The notes beneath the pieces were generated by a model. That model saw only the letters and a program-made list of their open reading frames with translations, searched no databases and was not told the DNA's origin. From Stemphylium vesicarium (lineage: Eukaryota > Ascomycota > Dothideomycetes > Pleosporales > Pleosporaceae), in the NCBI GenBank assembly GCA_004380135.1, contig QXCR01000072.1:89295-153294 (forward strand): DNA of 64,000 bases. Direction: 5' to 3'. The first letter of the stretch is position 1, and each line of letters opens with the position of its first letter. Below are positions 32,641-43,987 of this stretch, one piece after another. The translations under genes were made by a program, and so were the position numbers.

Positions 32641-34959
32641 TTAATACGCCCTCTTCATCGGCGCCACACTCCCCACCTCCCCCTCATCCAACGTCCGCAT
32701 CTCCACCGCCCTCGTTCCCACCTGTACCCCCTCCCCCGTGCCTCCCTGCCACGTAACACTATGCTTCAACCATGTTTCATCATCCCTCTCCCTATAGTCA
32801 TCCCTCGCATGAGCGCCTCTACTCTCCGTCCGCGCCAACGCAGCCGCACTAGTCTGCGCCGCATTCGTGAGTAAATTACGTAGTTCAAGCGTCTCGATGA
32901 GATCCGAGTTCCACACGAGCGATTTATCAGTCACACGGAGGTCGGATGTGAAGAGTTGTTCGATGTCCGTGAGGTGCTCGTTTCCGCTGGCGAGGGAGGC
33001 GTGGGTGCGGAATACGGCGGTGCTGGTTTGCATGGTGCTTTGCATTGAGGCGCGGAGGGTGGATGTTGGTGTTTTGCCGTTTGAAGACAGGAAGGAGGTT
33101 AGTTCTTCGATGGAGTCCAGGCCGATGGTTGGTGGGGAGGTGGTGTGTGGGCTCGATGGCGGATTGTGCGTTGCGATGTGGAGGGCTGCTGCTCTGCCCT
33201 ACAACCAAAACATTAGTCCAGCGTGAAGCGAGGCAAAAAGGGGGGTTCTGGTGTAATAGCTTGCACTGGGGTTCCAACGTACAAAAACAACAATATCAAG
33301 CAGCGAATTCGCCCCCAACCTATTCGCACCGTGCACACTAACACACGCCGCTTCGCCCGCTGCATACAAACCCCCTACAACACTCTCCTGCCCACTTCCC
33401 CGATCTACATCTAATACTTGCCCGTGGTAGTTCGTCGGTATACCGCCCATGCAGTAATGCACCGTCGGCAGCACGGGGATAGGCTCGCGCGTTATATCGA
33501 TGCCAGCGAAGATGCCTGCCGTTTCCGCAATACCTGGTAAGCGTTCCATGATGACGTCTCGAGGTAGGTGCGAGAGCTGGAGGTGGATGTGGTCTTTGTT
33601 GTGTCCGCAGCCGCGTCCCTCGAGGATTTCGAGATTCATGCTCCGGCTGACTACGTCCCGCGATGCGAGGTCTTTGGCTGTCGGCGCGTAGCGTTCCATG
33701 AAGCGCTCGCCTTGCGAGTTGAGGAGGTAGCCGCCTTCGCCTCGGGCGCCTTCTGTTATCAAGACCTGTTTGGGGGCTTTTGTTAGTCGGTTAGAAAAGA
33801 GTAGGGTAGAGTGGAGGTGAAGGTGTTGGGAAGAGGGTGGGGGGACGTTACACCTGCGCCGTAGATTCCAGAGGGATGAAATTGCACGAATTCCATGTCT
33901 TGCAGTGGGAGCCTTGCGCGCGATACCATTGCGCTGCCGTCGCCCGTGCTGGTGTGGGCGCTGGTTGCGCTGAAGTAGGCTCGGCCGTAGCCTTTGGAGG
34001 TTGTCAGTAGAAGACGTTCATGGTCCGCAGATGTGTAGGGGGAATGCCTGGGAGACCATTGTATTGACGCTCGAGGCTAAGGAAAAGGGAGTGTAACAAC
34101 ATACCTCCAGTGGCGAGTACAGTGTTCTTAGCAAACATCCTATGACATGTTCCATCCTCCATGTTCATCGCTGTAATACCGACGCACTTGCCGTCACTCA
34201 TCATAAGGTCGAGCGCAAACCATTCAATAAAGAACTGCACTCCTTCCTTTAAACTCTGCCCATAGAGTGTGTGAAGCATGGCATGCCCTGAAACAGTCAT
34301 GTAAAGGGTCAGTCCCCGTCTCAATCATCTCGTGAACCTCTATCACTTACCCGTCCTATCTGCCGCACACGCAGTCCTATAAGCCTGACCCCCCTTCCCA
34401 AACCTCAAACTTTGTCCCCCAAGCGCTCTTTGATAAATCGTCCCCTCACTCGTCCGACTAAACGGCATACCATAATTCTCCAGCTCCACAACCGCAGGCA
34501 CAGCTTCCCTCGTCATGTAGTGAATCGCGTCTTGGTCACCCAGCCAATCCGAGCCCTTGACAGTATCATACATGTGCCAGCGCCAATCGTCTTCCGTCAT
34601 GTTGCCCAGCGCGGCATTGATGCCTCCCTGGGCTGCGACGGTGTGCGAGCGGGTGGGGAAGAGTTTGGATACGCATGCGGTTTTTAGCCCGGCTTCTGTG
34701 AGTCCTACGGCGGCGCGGAGGCCTGCTCCTCCGGCTCCGACGACAATGGCACTGTGGGTGGTTAGCCGGATGTTTTTCTGGATTGATGGTTGGAGAGTGG
34801 GCGTTTAACGCCGTACTCGTAATGGTGGTCGATGACTGTTAGACCCTTGGTGTTTGGAGTGTTTACTGAAGCTAGGTGTCTTCGCTGTCGAAGAGGAAGT
34901 TGGATGGGAATGCGGGTATTAGAACGGCGACGGCATGCAGCTCGCGCAAAAGCCCGCAT
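32641..34959 (-). CDS. Succinate dehydrogenase flavoprotein subunit, probably a divergent paralogue
   Basis: FAD-containing subunit A of complex II or a fumarate-reductase-like relative. Six exons, 34959-34817, 34751-34351, 34287-34105, 33991-33852, 33765-33283 and 33198-32641, give 635 residues with all phases closed. The N-terminus MRAFARAACRRRSNTRIPI is a plausible mitochondrial presequence. FAD binding is seen in YDAIVVGAGGAGLRAA and in SHTVAAQGGINAALGN, whose His carries the covalent FAD. Active-site segments are GAGVLITEGARGEGG (catalytic Arg), VLPTVHYCMGGIPTNYHG and VHGANRLGANSLLD. The C-terminal third departs from what I remember of canonical fungal Sdh1 (VTWQGGTGEGVQVGTRAVE, end APMKRAY), hence the suspicion of a paralogue rather than the main complex II gene. 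Confidence 0.9.
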
Positions 34960-35751
34960 TGTGAAGAGAAAGATCGATGAGAATAATGCATTGGAACTAA
35001 GAAAGTACTACGGAGACTATTGAAGCATATGTGAGCATTGTAGCGCTAGCCCGTCGTTGTTCGGCATGCCCCTCTAAACATCATCCTGATCCTCGGTTGT
35101 ATGGGATTCGGGTCGTGGGGTTATGGCGTAGGCGAAAAGGCCCCAGGAAGTTTTATCGTTAGTGTTTGAGGTGACGAAGAAACGCGTGCAAATCTAAGGT
35201 ACAAAACAAGGATTGACTGGTATCTTCATCGCCTGATACGTTGGCGCACGTTGAGCAGTTCGAACGCGACGTTTGCGGGGTAAGGGCCTGGGTGAAAACT
35301 AGAGACGCGATCAACAAAACACCTCCCCGCAAGTCAGATAGATCCTTGGCTAGCGCGAGCTTTATAGCCGTCAACCAATCGTGAATAAAGGGATTGAAAT
35401 GTACAAGAGACCGAACGTATTTTGATCGGCTATTTGCCATGACTTTTTTTCGCAATCCTAACTACGCGTATTAAGATCTAGCTTTACCACGTTATGCACA
35501 AAACTGCTCTTTAGTTATTTCTCTAGTAGATGGAGCGTCGGAAATGACGACACGGAAGAATGGCATCGCTCCGCCCTTTTAGCGATACGCAATCCCAAAG
35601 GGCTGAAAATACAGATACACAGCCCTTGCAAAATTGCCCATATACATGTGAAAGAAGATCATTAAAACATGCCAAATCCCAAATTCCATGCACACAACAC
35701 AGCAAAACCCATGCGACCACTCCACAATAGCAACACCAAAATATAACAAAC
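34960..35751. other. Intergenic; one possible small frame
   Basis: Contains the presumed SDHA-like promoter. A 98-residue minus-strand frame at 35159-35455 has a hydrophobic segment (GGVLLIASLVFTQALTP) but no recognisable family, so I do not call it a gene. The last 200 bp upstream of the DUF3632 start are A/C-rich, typical of a fungal 5' leader. Confidence 0.4.
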
Positions 35752-36748
35752 ATGACGACAGAATGGGCACAATCCCAACAATCCGGCTGGATATGCAACC
35801 TCTACGGCATCACCGACGACACCTCGAGTGAACGCCGCCTACCTCCATCATCCGCGCAATCCCGCCTCATCACCAACCTCGAAAACCTGCTGCTGTTCAA
35901 AAACCTGCTTGAAGCCTGCGCCGCAGAAACCGTCTCCATCATCCTCAGCGAGCACGACGTAGGCACGCCCTGGCAAAACCATCTCGGCCTGTACCTCAGT
36001 GCCGCGAGGCGTTTCCCCGATGAAAAGACACTGACGGCGCTGGTGCAGTATCTGGTTTTTCCTGACCAGGTTGCCTGATGCCATGAACCCGGGGCCTGAG
36101 GTCAAGGTCTGGGGCACTGATGGTGGTGGTGTGGCGCCTGGGGGGCTGATTCCAGGGGAGAAGTGTAGGTTGTGGAGGGATTTACCGGATTTCGGTATGA
36201 ATGTTTATGAGGCGTCGCAGGGTATGTGGGTATTGTCTTCTTTATTTATTTTCTCTTGCCTTTTTTTGCGTTGACTGCATTTCAGCAGCTAATACCAACC
36301 ATCACATAAATCAGGCGGACCTATAGCCTACCTCCAACACTGCGCATCGCCCGAAACCCCAGAGGAAGCGAAGGCGAGATGGCGAAACCTGAATACCTGG
36401 CTAGCACTTCTATGCCACGACGACGACGCCAAGGAAATCCCTGTGCTTGCAGGCTTGATTATGTGGAGCACGATTACTTTGGGTCTCGCACTGGAGCACT
36501 CGCCCGGTACGAGAGAGGGGCTGTATACGGATCTGAAGGTGCCTGCGGCTGAGGCGTGGTTGCGGATCGCGGGGAAAGAGCTTCGGATCCTGTGCGAGAA
36601 AGGTACGGTGAAGTTCCAGGCTGGGGATCTGTGGGTTAGACAGGGAGGGAGTGATGTTTGCGATACTGTTCGGCTGCAGTTTTGGAAGGAAAGGGTTAGG
36701 GAGTTGGATGTTACCGATATTTTCTCATGTGCTCAGCAAGATGGATGA
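35752..36748 (+). pseudogene. DUF3632-family gene with an apparent frameshift
   Basis: A fungal family of unknown function, helical and cytosolic by appearance. The first frame, MTTEWAQSQQSGWICNLYG... to LTALVQYLVFPDQ, hits TGA at about 36076. The family continuation LPDAMNPGPEVKVWGTDGG starts immediately but one frame over, so one extra base near 36069 explains the break. A later intron (donor after 36226, acceptor before about 36314) joins YEASQG to GPIAYLQHCASPE. The rest reads WRNLNTWLALLCHDDDA, LIMWSTITLGLALEHSPGT and AWLRIAGKELRILCEKG, ending at 36748. No intron with usable borders and length bridges the break, so it is either a recent pseudogene or a sequence error. The family name rests on remembered pattern and is moderate. 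Confidence 0.6.
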
Positions 36749-36895
36749 GCTGGCTATGCTATTCTCCATGGTGGGGTTCACCATGGTTCAATGTATTCGC
36801 TTCGTCGTGTCACCAACAAGCTTCCGCTGTTTATCTCGGCTTACGATTGCTTGTCTATGTTTGTCTCTGGTGTTATACAACAGTCGCAACACCCT

Positions 36896-37453
36896 TCAAC
36901 ACCTCGGTACCCACCAAATCGACCTCGCCGCCTTCCTCGCCGCCTCACTAGAAAGCTCAACCTCCACACTAACACTCGTGTCGTCCAGCTTTCCTATCGG
37001 CAGCGCACCAGGCGACGACCAAAGAGTTGGTTTGGGTTTGGTGGCAGCAAACAGTGAGCTCAACAAGGACCAAGTCTTAGACTGCTCTGGGATAGATAAC
37101 AAAGCATCCAATTCTGAAAACTTATTTTTCGAGGATCTTTTGGTTTTGGAGTTGGTGTGGTTTCGTGGTCGGGTTGGAGAGGATCTACTGGATGTGCTGG
37201 ATGCGTATGTTGAGATGAACGGGGGTTGCGTTCTGCTAGAGTCCCGTGTGGACTGGTATGTTGAGCTAGATAAGCGACGGCGGGATGTTGTCGAAGCGCT
37301 TGTACGTGTAGACTTTGGTGTGATCGGGCGATTAGACGATGCTGATGAAGGACGGGTAGATGTGGCTTCAGATGTCATCGACAGAAAAGACTCAGAGTCG
37401 GAGTGTGCACAGGCCCGGTCTCGACGAGACAACAGGAAATCGGTAATATCCAT
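36896..37453 (-). CDS. Hypothetical Ser/Thr/Arg-rich protein
   Basis: An intronless frame of 185 residues starting MDITDFLLSRRDRACAH. It is dominated by Ser, Thr, Arg and Pro (for example TSASTTSRRRLSSSTYQS), so probably disordered. The C-terminal half has a more ordered stretch, KFSELDALLSIPEQSKTWSL. No domain recognised. An overlapping plus-strand frame of 320 residues exists (36651-37613), and I prefer the minus frame only on composition. Either could be spurious. Confidence 0.35.
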   Translation of the reverse strand: MDITDFLLSRRDRACAHSDSESFLSMTSEATSTRPSSASSNRPITPKSTRTSASTTSRRRLSSSTYQSTRDSSRTQPPFISTYASSTSSRSSPTRPRNHTNSKTKRSSKNKFSELDALLSIPEQSKTWSLLSSLFAATKPKPTLWSSPGALPIGKLDDTSVSVEVELSSEAARKAARSIWWVPRC

Positions 37454-38069
37454 CGCACTTTGCGGGCGTGCAGCGAAAAATTATGGAACGCGGCTTGCTC
37501 TTTGCTTGCTTCGCAATGTCTCAGACCTTGGGGTTGCCGAAAGTATTACGCCAACTGCGATGTCTAGCTGCAAATATGTGCGAGAGCGCAGTGAGTTTGC
37601 TTGTAAAGTCTAAACGGTAAGTGTGGAGCATTCTGGCGCTTCGGGTTATGTGTGACGGGATGCTGCATCGCAACTAACAATGAGGGTGGTCGCGCGAAAG
37701 TTGAACAGTGTAGCGAAAGGAGAAAGTTTTGGGTAAATTCGCACTGTGTGCTATGTGAAAGGCTTAGTAGGTATCTGTATCCATACAATGTTCAACCAAA
37801 GATAGGTGGTGGTATCTGCCTATAGCTGACCCGAGAAAGCATTACCAACGTTCACCAGAAAAAGAAAACAATGCGCTGTCCCGAATGGAGAGGCCAAAGC
37901 CTCAGCCTCAAGACCCCGCAGCCTGAGTATTGCACAACGCCAATGACCATGCATCCCTATGCAATCGCTATGCCGTGAACCGTTAAATCATGTACATTCG
38001 TGTCGCTTCGTTTCCATGTCCGTAAAAATCCACACAACGCCTATTAGTTCCAACTTTTGCTTGAGTTCG

Positions 38070-38702
38070 TCACCGCTGCATGTACATGCCGGTGGTAGCC
38101 ATGACATTTCCGTAGCGCTCATTGGCGTGCCACAGGTACTTGAGAAAAACGATTGCCTTGAGGTAGACCTTCAGAGCACGCCGTCTTCGGATTCGGTCGG
38201 CTGCCAATATTTTGCGCAGCGCTTTGGAGACGGCAAATGATGATGCAGCTTTCCGGGAAGGAGATTGTATGATTGCAGGCCAGGAAGTCGCTCGGGTGAG
38301 TGTGGGTGGACTCGCGATTGAAGCCTCAGGCAAGAAAGCCTCGGGTGTTTCCGGCGCGTCATTGAGCGACGCAGGGCCGAACTTGGCATCGAGAGAGTCG
38401 TACTCGAAGACTTCTGGGATGCTCCCGAGAGTAGGCGCGAAGCACGACGACCGCGGTGTGCTGGAATGCTGAGACATGTCAGGCGAAGAAGTCTGCTTGG
38501 ATGGTTGTGGTTTCTTTAGCGGTGGTGGTGAGGGTCGAGAAGCTTTCTTTTTAGGCGAGCGTGGTGATAGCGGAATAGAGGCCGGCGAGGCAGACCAAAA
38601 CGGGACCGAAAATCGCTTGGAAATGAAGCTTGTTTGTTTCACTGACCCGTGAGCCAGCAGAGAGTCGCATCGTGGGGATGAGAAGAGGAGCATGTCGAAC
38701 AA
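38070..38702 (-). CDS. Hypothetical basic, Pro/Ser-rich protein
   Basis: An intronless frame of 210 residues: MFDMLLFSSPRCDSLLAHGS, then a Pro/Ser/Lys region (PLSPRSPKKKASRPSPPPLK), then an acidic linker (SIPEVFEYDSLDAKFGP). The C-terminal helical part is basic (ALRKILAADRIRRRRALKVY). The C-terminal helix looks conserved-like rather than random, which is why I list it, but I know no family. Codon usage is compatible with neighbouring genes. Confidence 0.5.
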   Translation of the reverse strand: MFDMLLFSSPRCDSLLAHGSVKQTSFISKRFSVPFWSASPASIPLSPRSPKKKASRPSPPPLKKPQPSKQTSSPDMSQHSSTPRSSCFAPTLGSIPEVFEYDSLDAKFGPASLNDAPETPEAFLPEASIASPPTLTRATSWPAIIQSPSRKAASSFAVSKALRKILAADRIRRRRALKVYLKAIVFLKYLWHANERYGNVMATTGMYMQR

Positions 38703-39750
38703 GTGTGACGCGCGGGCGGATTTGAGCGACAGGTGGAGGTCAGGTCAGATTAGAGAGCGATTCTGAGGAAACAGAGGAAAGCAGTAAAGTGCCGGTAACG
38801 CGTATTAAGGCTGGAATCAAGCAAGGTTAGTTTGGCATATAAACAGCTAACCCCGCGCATGCAGACGGGAGAGGGCACTAGGCATGGATACCCAATGATC
38901 AGATGTGAGCATACGAGATGACGGGAATCGTGTGGACGAAGGCGTTTGTTCTTGAGACAAAACAGCCGTCAAGCCGCCTTGGTGCGGTCACACGAGTCGG
39001 TAACGCGCTGGCAGAGTGGAAAAGGAAGTGTAGACTCTGCCACGCGGACTCGAGCACAGTGGACGATGTGCAAAATGCCCCACTCGGGCTTTGTGCGATT
39101 GTGAAGATGGCATGACGTCGCTATGGAAAAGTTTTGGATCGAGAGATCGAGAACTCACATCAACCGCCGTCGAAGCCGCCAACGGTACGCTAGTCGCTTA
39201 CCCAATAGCACAGCAGACGTCCCTTCCGGCCCCGCTATCTTCACACACCACCATTCACTGCCTTTACCACATGGCTGAGGGTGATACGCCGCGGTTGTGC
39301 AGCCGCCCTATGCAGCGCATTCACTCCTGCGTCACCGGATAAAACGAGCTTTTCTGTGTTGCGACCACGGCCAGCTTACTTGATTCCGCGGACACGCTTC
39401 CAGCCAGCAGGCTTGGGTTGGGACCTTGGGTTGCGCCCATGTCAGCGTGCACGACAATGGACGCGTTTCAGGGTAGGGGCATGAGCAAACGACGACGATA
39501 AGTGGTTGAGTGTGGTGATATGCGCTGAGGGGGAAGCCTCCTCCATCCTTGCTCGGTCCTACCCAACCACCTGCTCGGGAGGCCGCGTTGCTATACGTAG
39601 CTTCCCCTCTCCGCTGTTGTTGCAGCCTGTGCTCTTCTTTTGCTACTGACCCTTTCACTTTTGTTGCTGCCTCCCATCTATCCAGCCGTTTCTGCCGTCT
39701 TAATCGGACCGACCGGCTGCTTATTGGGTTGGGCGAACACCAAGTTCAGC
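38703..39750. other. Intergenic, nothing firm
   Basis: About 1 kb between the basic hypothetical gene and the tetraspanin gene. Several short overlapping frames with no domains. The last 250 bp (CT-rich, 39540-39750) are the likely tetraspanin promoter and leader. Confidence 0.45.
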
Positions 39751-40817
39751 ATGACGTACACTCGCAAGCAGGTCGTCACATGTCTTAGCGTACTGGTAAG
39801 GGCCCAGACCCCGACTATGGCTCTAAAGTGGGTGCGTAATACTTAGTAACAATATCCAGTACCTCGTCGCTGCGACTGCGATCGCTGGGTAACGTAACCG
39901 TCAATCGGCAGCGATGCTAGCTTCGCGCTAACACGTCCAGCTACGCTGCCTCCCGCGCGAACTCCAGTTCATTGCCCATCTCTGAGACTCTGACCGGCTT
40001 CACCACGGCCCTACCCATCGTGTCTGGTCTGCTGCTTGAGTTGGGCTATGACTTCACCCGTCGCCAAGAGCGCCGCCAACACCTAGGACGCGGAGAGATT
40101 CAGCGCCCTCCGCTGGTCATCATCGCCAACACACTCATCTTCATCTACTCGACCGTCGTTATCACCCTCTCGGGCACCCATGTCGCTCCTTCATCCGTGC
40201 TAGATTGTGGACTGCGAGAGCGCTGGCAGACGCTGTTCCGACACAAAGACGCGAGCGCCATTCGCCAGATCCAAGATGCCTTCAACTGCTGTGGCCTAAG
40301 CAACTCACATGACATGGCATGGCCATTTCCTGATCGTTCGCACAATGCGCATGCATGCGAAGCCACCTACGCTGGCAGGTCGAACGGATGTTTAGTAGCC
40401 TGGAGAAGCGAAGAGAAGAAGATTGCAGGCTTGCTCATCACTGTGGTTGGCATGGTCTTCATCTGGCAGGTGCGTAGTAAAGATGACATGCTAGCAGGGT
40501 GAGACTGACGACCACCGTAGTTCGCCATCATCGCCATTCCTACGCAAAAGGAATCCTGGCTCCACAAGATTGCCCCGGATCGCATTTCCCGTATGATTGC
40601 CGACGAGCGAAACGGCGATACCGAGCCACGACGTGCTATCGATTACGTCCCCGGGTACAACCGCTATTCGGACCGCGTCGAGGAAGAGGCCGAGGATGAA
40701 GAACAAAATTCAGGTCGCGCGATTGAGGAAGGCAACAATGGTCTCAGCCATGTTTTCCCCTCGCAGATCGGGCGTGATCAGCAAGCGTCTGTCGAGAACG
40801 ATTGGACAAGGACGTAG
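39751..40817 (+). CDS. Fungal tetraspanin-like membrane protein
   Basis: Four-pass membrane protein of the fungal tetraspanin type; such proteins organise plasma-membrane domains and can matter for penetration structures. Exons 39751-39795, 39860-39888, 39941-40469 and 40521-40817 give 299 residues. Membrane segments are visible around VVTCLSVLYLVAATAIAGY, PIVSGLLLELGY, PLVIIANTLIFIYSTVVITL and IAGLLITVVGMVFIWQFAII. The large loop carries the tetraspanin-like Cys-Cys-Gly motif in IQDAFNCCGLSN plus further Cys (HACEATYAG, NGCLVAW). The cytosolic tail is long, acidic and disordered (EEEAEDEEQNSGRAIEEGNN). The subfamily (Tsp3-like rather than Pls1) is a guess. Confidence 0.8.
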
Positions 40818-41475
40818 GGTGAAGGGACACGGCGCCAGAGTAGCCATGATGCCATTACGTGCGGCGTCTGGACGCCTCTGGACGTGGCTATGAGTCCGTA
40901 GTTCACTGGGATTTATCTACGGCCAACATTGCGATCTGGAAAGCGGCCTTACCTTTGGTTTGTATTGACAGCGCTCGCAATTACGGGAGTATCTTCTATG
41001 CAGTCCGTACGACTGGGACTGCTCTTCGGGTCGAACCCAGCAAAAGATTGTAATGCAATAGTTTCTGTCGAGGCTTCTCGTGCAATTTCAGTTTCTAGAA
41101 AACGTTGTGTGTACCAGACCCCCAGATACTACTTTCCTCGTACAGCTTGGCATCGCAAAATGTCGAGGTCACTGTATGTTTCAGGCGGCTGCAAATTCAC
41201 GGTGCAAGCTGAAACCGTCTCGAAGCTATCTCATACCATCGCATCTTGTACACACAAAGATCCTAGTTCCGCCACATATCAGGTACAGTTCACGAAAAGC
41301 ACCAGCCTCATCCCCATAGAAGTCTTGCATAAATTGCCCAGCATTCTATCCCTTCCACACTTTCATCTCACCACACCCAAATCACATCTACAGATCTACA
41401 GATCCACAGATCCATAACATTCCAAACATCAACAAGAATACACACCTCGCAAAGATCACAACAAAAACAACAACC
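40818..41475. other. Intergenic
   Basis: About 660 bp with overlapping short frames only. A/C-rich sequence before 41476 looks like the leader of the next small gene. The GGGTCGAACCC string near 41026-41040 resembles a T-arm, but no tRNA folds around it. Confidence 0.45.
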
Positions 41476-41784
41476 ATGTCATCACCAACTTCTTACCCAA
41501 CTTCTTCATCCATCATGTCCTCCACCGACGAACCCTCCACCCGCCCAACCCCCCGCTGCGTCTCCACCACAACCTTTGACTCCTTCCTGTCTGCCAACCA
41601 GCTTTCCACCATAGACAAGGAGGACCAGAAAGAGCGTGCTACAGAGGATAAGAGCAAGTCTGAGGCGCTGACGCTGCAGAAGACGGTTGGGTATGCCAAG
41701 CAGACGGGTGGGAATGTTACTGAGGCTGCCGGAGGTGCTGGGAAGGGCGTTTTGGGGCTTGTTAGGCGGTTTACTTCGAAGTAG
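41476..41784 (+). CDS. Small hydrophilic hypothetical protein
   Basis: 102 residues, no intron. The N-terminus is Ser/Thr/Pro-rich (MSSPTSYPTSSSIMSSTDEP). The second half is charged then Gly-rich: STIDKEDQKERATEDKSKSE, then VGYAKQTGGNVTEAAGGAGK. A good AACCATG context and an A/C-rich leader support translation. The Gly/Lys pattern with TGGNVTEAAGGAGKGVLGLV resembles small stress-related or CsbD-like hydrophilic proteins, but I would not name a family. Confidence 0.6.
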   Translation: MSSPTSYPTSSSIMSSTDEPSTRPTPRCVSTTTFDSFLSANQLSTIDKEDQKERATEDKSKSEALTLQKTVGYAKQTGGNVTEAAGGAGKGVLGLVRRFTSK

Positions 41785-42754
41785 ACAAATGGGGGGAGAA
41801 GAAGTGTAAGCCTGTATAGGTTGTGCTGCTTGGTTCTGTGGGGAAGTTGAAGATGTTTTGTTTTGTTTTACTTTGCGGTTAGGTTTTGTTTGCAGTATTG
41901 GTTGAATTTGAAATGGAATCTTGTTTCATACGATTATACCTCCTTGAAGTGGTTGTAAGACTGCTGCCACAGGTCTTCCATTTAATTTCTGTTGAAGCAA
42001 AAGAGTGACTGATTGACATCTATGAAGGGTCCAATTATATACTATCAACGCTAGTACAATGGCGATACTGCCGTCATTACTCACCAAACACTTTCTCCTT
42101 AAAAATATCTTTATCAAAGCTCTCCAGCGCAACAGAGCGGGATGGCGGGACAGGATAAGGCTGCAGAGGTATAGTTTGTTTTCACTACGCCCTCTCTGTC
42201 CACATATTCTTCGGGGTGCTTGGTATCTTTTCCACACTGCTCGCTGTCCCCTGCAGAGTTCAGATCTGCTTTCTGCTCGTCCGTGTCAGAGTGGCGCACC
42301 GGTGACCCTCTCGCTTTCGGAAAGAGATTCCGTCTGGCGCCTAGAAATACGAAGGACACAAGCGACGGGCTGTAATTCTTGTCTCCGCTCACATAGACGG
42401 GCCCTGAATTCCTGTGGCACGGCTTTATCCACAACACTACTGCGTCTACGACGGAGCGGACGCATCTCACAGGAAAGGTTTGGTGCCTGCGAGATGTGGC
42501 TCAGCTTTTGCTTCGGCCGTTGCCCCATGCGGCGCAAGCCCCGGTAAGAATCTACAATTTGGCCAGGCCATTGTGCTCCCGTGGGCAGCATCCCTATTCC
42601 CTGTTTCCCCATGAAACGCTTTTCCTCAACTTAGTGGGTATTGCCAACAATCAATGACATAAGTTATAGGTAGTCAGACTACCCGAATCCAATTGCTTCA
42701 TGGATATCCATGGAGCAAATGGATTTTGGCGGACGGAACTTCATTCCATCCATG
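41785..42754. other. Intergenic, nothing recognised
   Basis: Nearly 1 kb between convergent genes. 41785-41930 is T-rich 3' UTR-like. The rest shows only short shadow-like frames in GC-rich sequence at 42240-42560. Confidence 0.45.
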
Positions 42755-43987
42755 TCATTTACTGCCTGTACCTCCAATCTCTTCTAGCACCCAGTCAGCA
42801 ATAACACGCGATACTACGGCTACAGTAGCGTAGACGCCCAACACTTTAATTGCGTTGTGTCCACTAATCATGGTTAAGCTCGAGAAGATTGCAGTGCCGT
42901 AGAGGTAGGTGGCGTTGTTCAGCAGATCCATGCAAGCTTTGCTCAATTCCGCCCATCTTTTGTGAGTGCAATTAACCGTGACACTGTCTAGTCCTAAATC
43001 GCATACTAATAGTGCAGACTTAGCACCTAAGTGGGATAGTTGCAATCCTCTCACCTGTCCGTCATCTGAGCAATTCTGGGTATTATGTAATGGTTCGCAG
43101 TCGCCCTGTGGCTGGAATTCAGTCCTTCCCAATGAGATTGCAGAAGGAATAGGGCTTCTCAAATACACCGGATTGCCAATGGGCACCAGCTCCGTACAAG
43201 ATGTCTGGGTGGCATCATCGGCCGCAGTCGGAACGCGTGCGGGGAGTTCCAGGCTGCACCGTATAGATATGACCGCCAAAATGTGGTGAACGACTGCAAG
43301 GGCAAGCCAGATAATGGGGTAGAAATATGTCCAACAAGCCCATGTAACAACTGTGTGGAAGGCGAGGTCGACAGTGCTCCATACGATAGCTCCTGCGCCG
43401 ATACAAGCCAGCAAATGTGCGATGGGAATTCCATAACGCGCAGGTACCGGTAGATTGTGTCTCCTCTTTTGGGTCGTGTAAGGATCATTTGAGTTTGGAG
43501 CTGACTGGTCGATCGTGCCGTATGGACCGAGGTCAATGATCGTGTCAGGAGATTTGCAGCGCATTTTGCCCATCTGGGGTCGCTTGTTGATACATGTAAT
43601 GGCGAGAAAGAATGCTAGGATTGGGTATCGAGCGCTGATTCGTATGACGTCTTCGTTTGGGCTCCCGAGTACCAAAAGGACAGTGGGTACCTGCCGCGAT
43701 TCAGTATATACTAATTGTATGTGCAAAGTTCAAGCGCCTACCAGGGCCAATATACTGGTGCCACTCGACAGTATACTTTGTTTCGAGTTGGAGATATTGT
43801 CCATGATGCATGCGTAGGCATTTCCACAGTTGCTACGCAATGTAATTGTCTCTCTTGTAAAGTCGGAACTGTCAATGCAAGCCTGCACACCTTCTGATGC
43901 GATGCCCGCGTAGTTGTGCTCGAATTTGGCGCTGCATAGAGTCACCAGTGTGCACATAACGAGTAGTAAGTTTGCGAGGAGAGACAT
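42755..43987 (-). CDS. Secreted-pathway multi-pass membrane protein, unknown function
   Basis: Exons 43987-43742 and 43690-42755 give 393 residues. An N-terminal signal peptide (MSLLANLLLVMCTLVTLCSA) is followed by a Cys-containing lumenal or outer region (ACIDSSDFTRETITLRSNCG, NAYACIMDN). Then come membrane segments: SSGTSILALVPTVLLVLG, YPILAFFLAITCI, IPIAHLLACIGAGAIVWSTV, YFYPIIWLALAVVHHILAVI, AIFSSLTMISGHNAIKVLG and ATVAVVSRVIADWVLEEIG. This architecture is common in lineage-specific ascomycete proteins of unknown role. The second exon has a polar loop (CSDDGQVRGLQLSHLGAKS) between membrane spans. No family assigned. Confidence 0.75.

Noticed and set aside
33776..33777. Alternative exon 5 start of the SDHA-like gene giving GAPKQVLITEG
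   Set aside because: The donor after GGT (GTAACG) with the acceptor AACAG gives GAGVLITEGARGEGG, which keeps the family pattern without extra residues.
36651..37613. A 320-residue plus-strand frame overlapping the end of the DUF3632 gene
   Set aside because: It starts inside another gene in a different frame and has no domain. Its length is explained by the Ser/Arg-rich composition on the other strand. The opposite-strand frame is kept only at low confidence.
41020..41050. T-arm-like GGGTCGAACCC suggesting a tRNA
   Set aside because: The canonical GTTC is not present, and no acceptor, D or anticodon stem can be paired around it.
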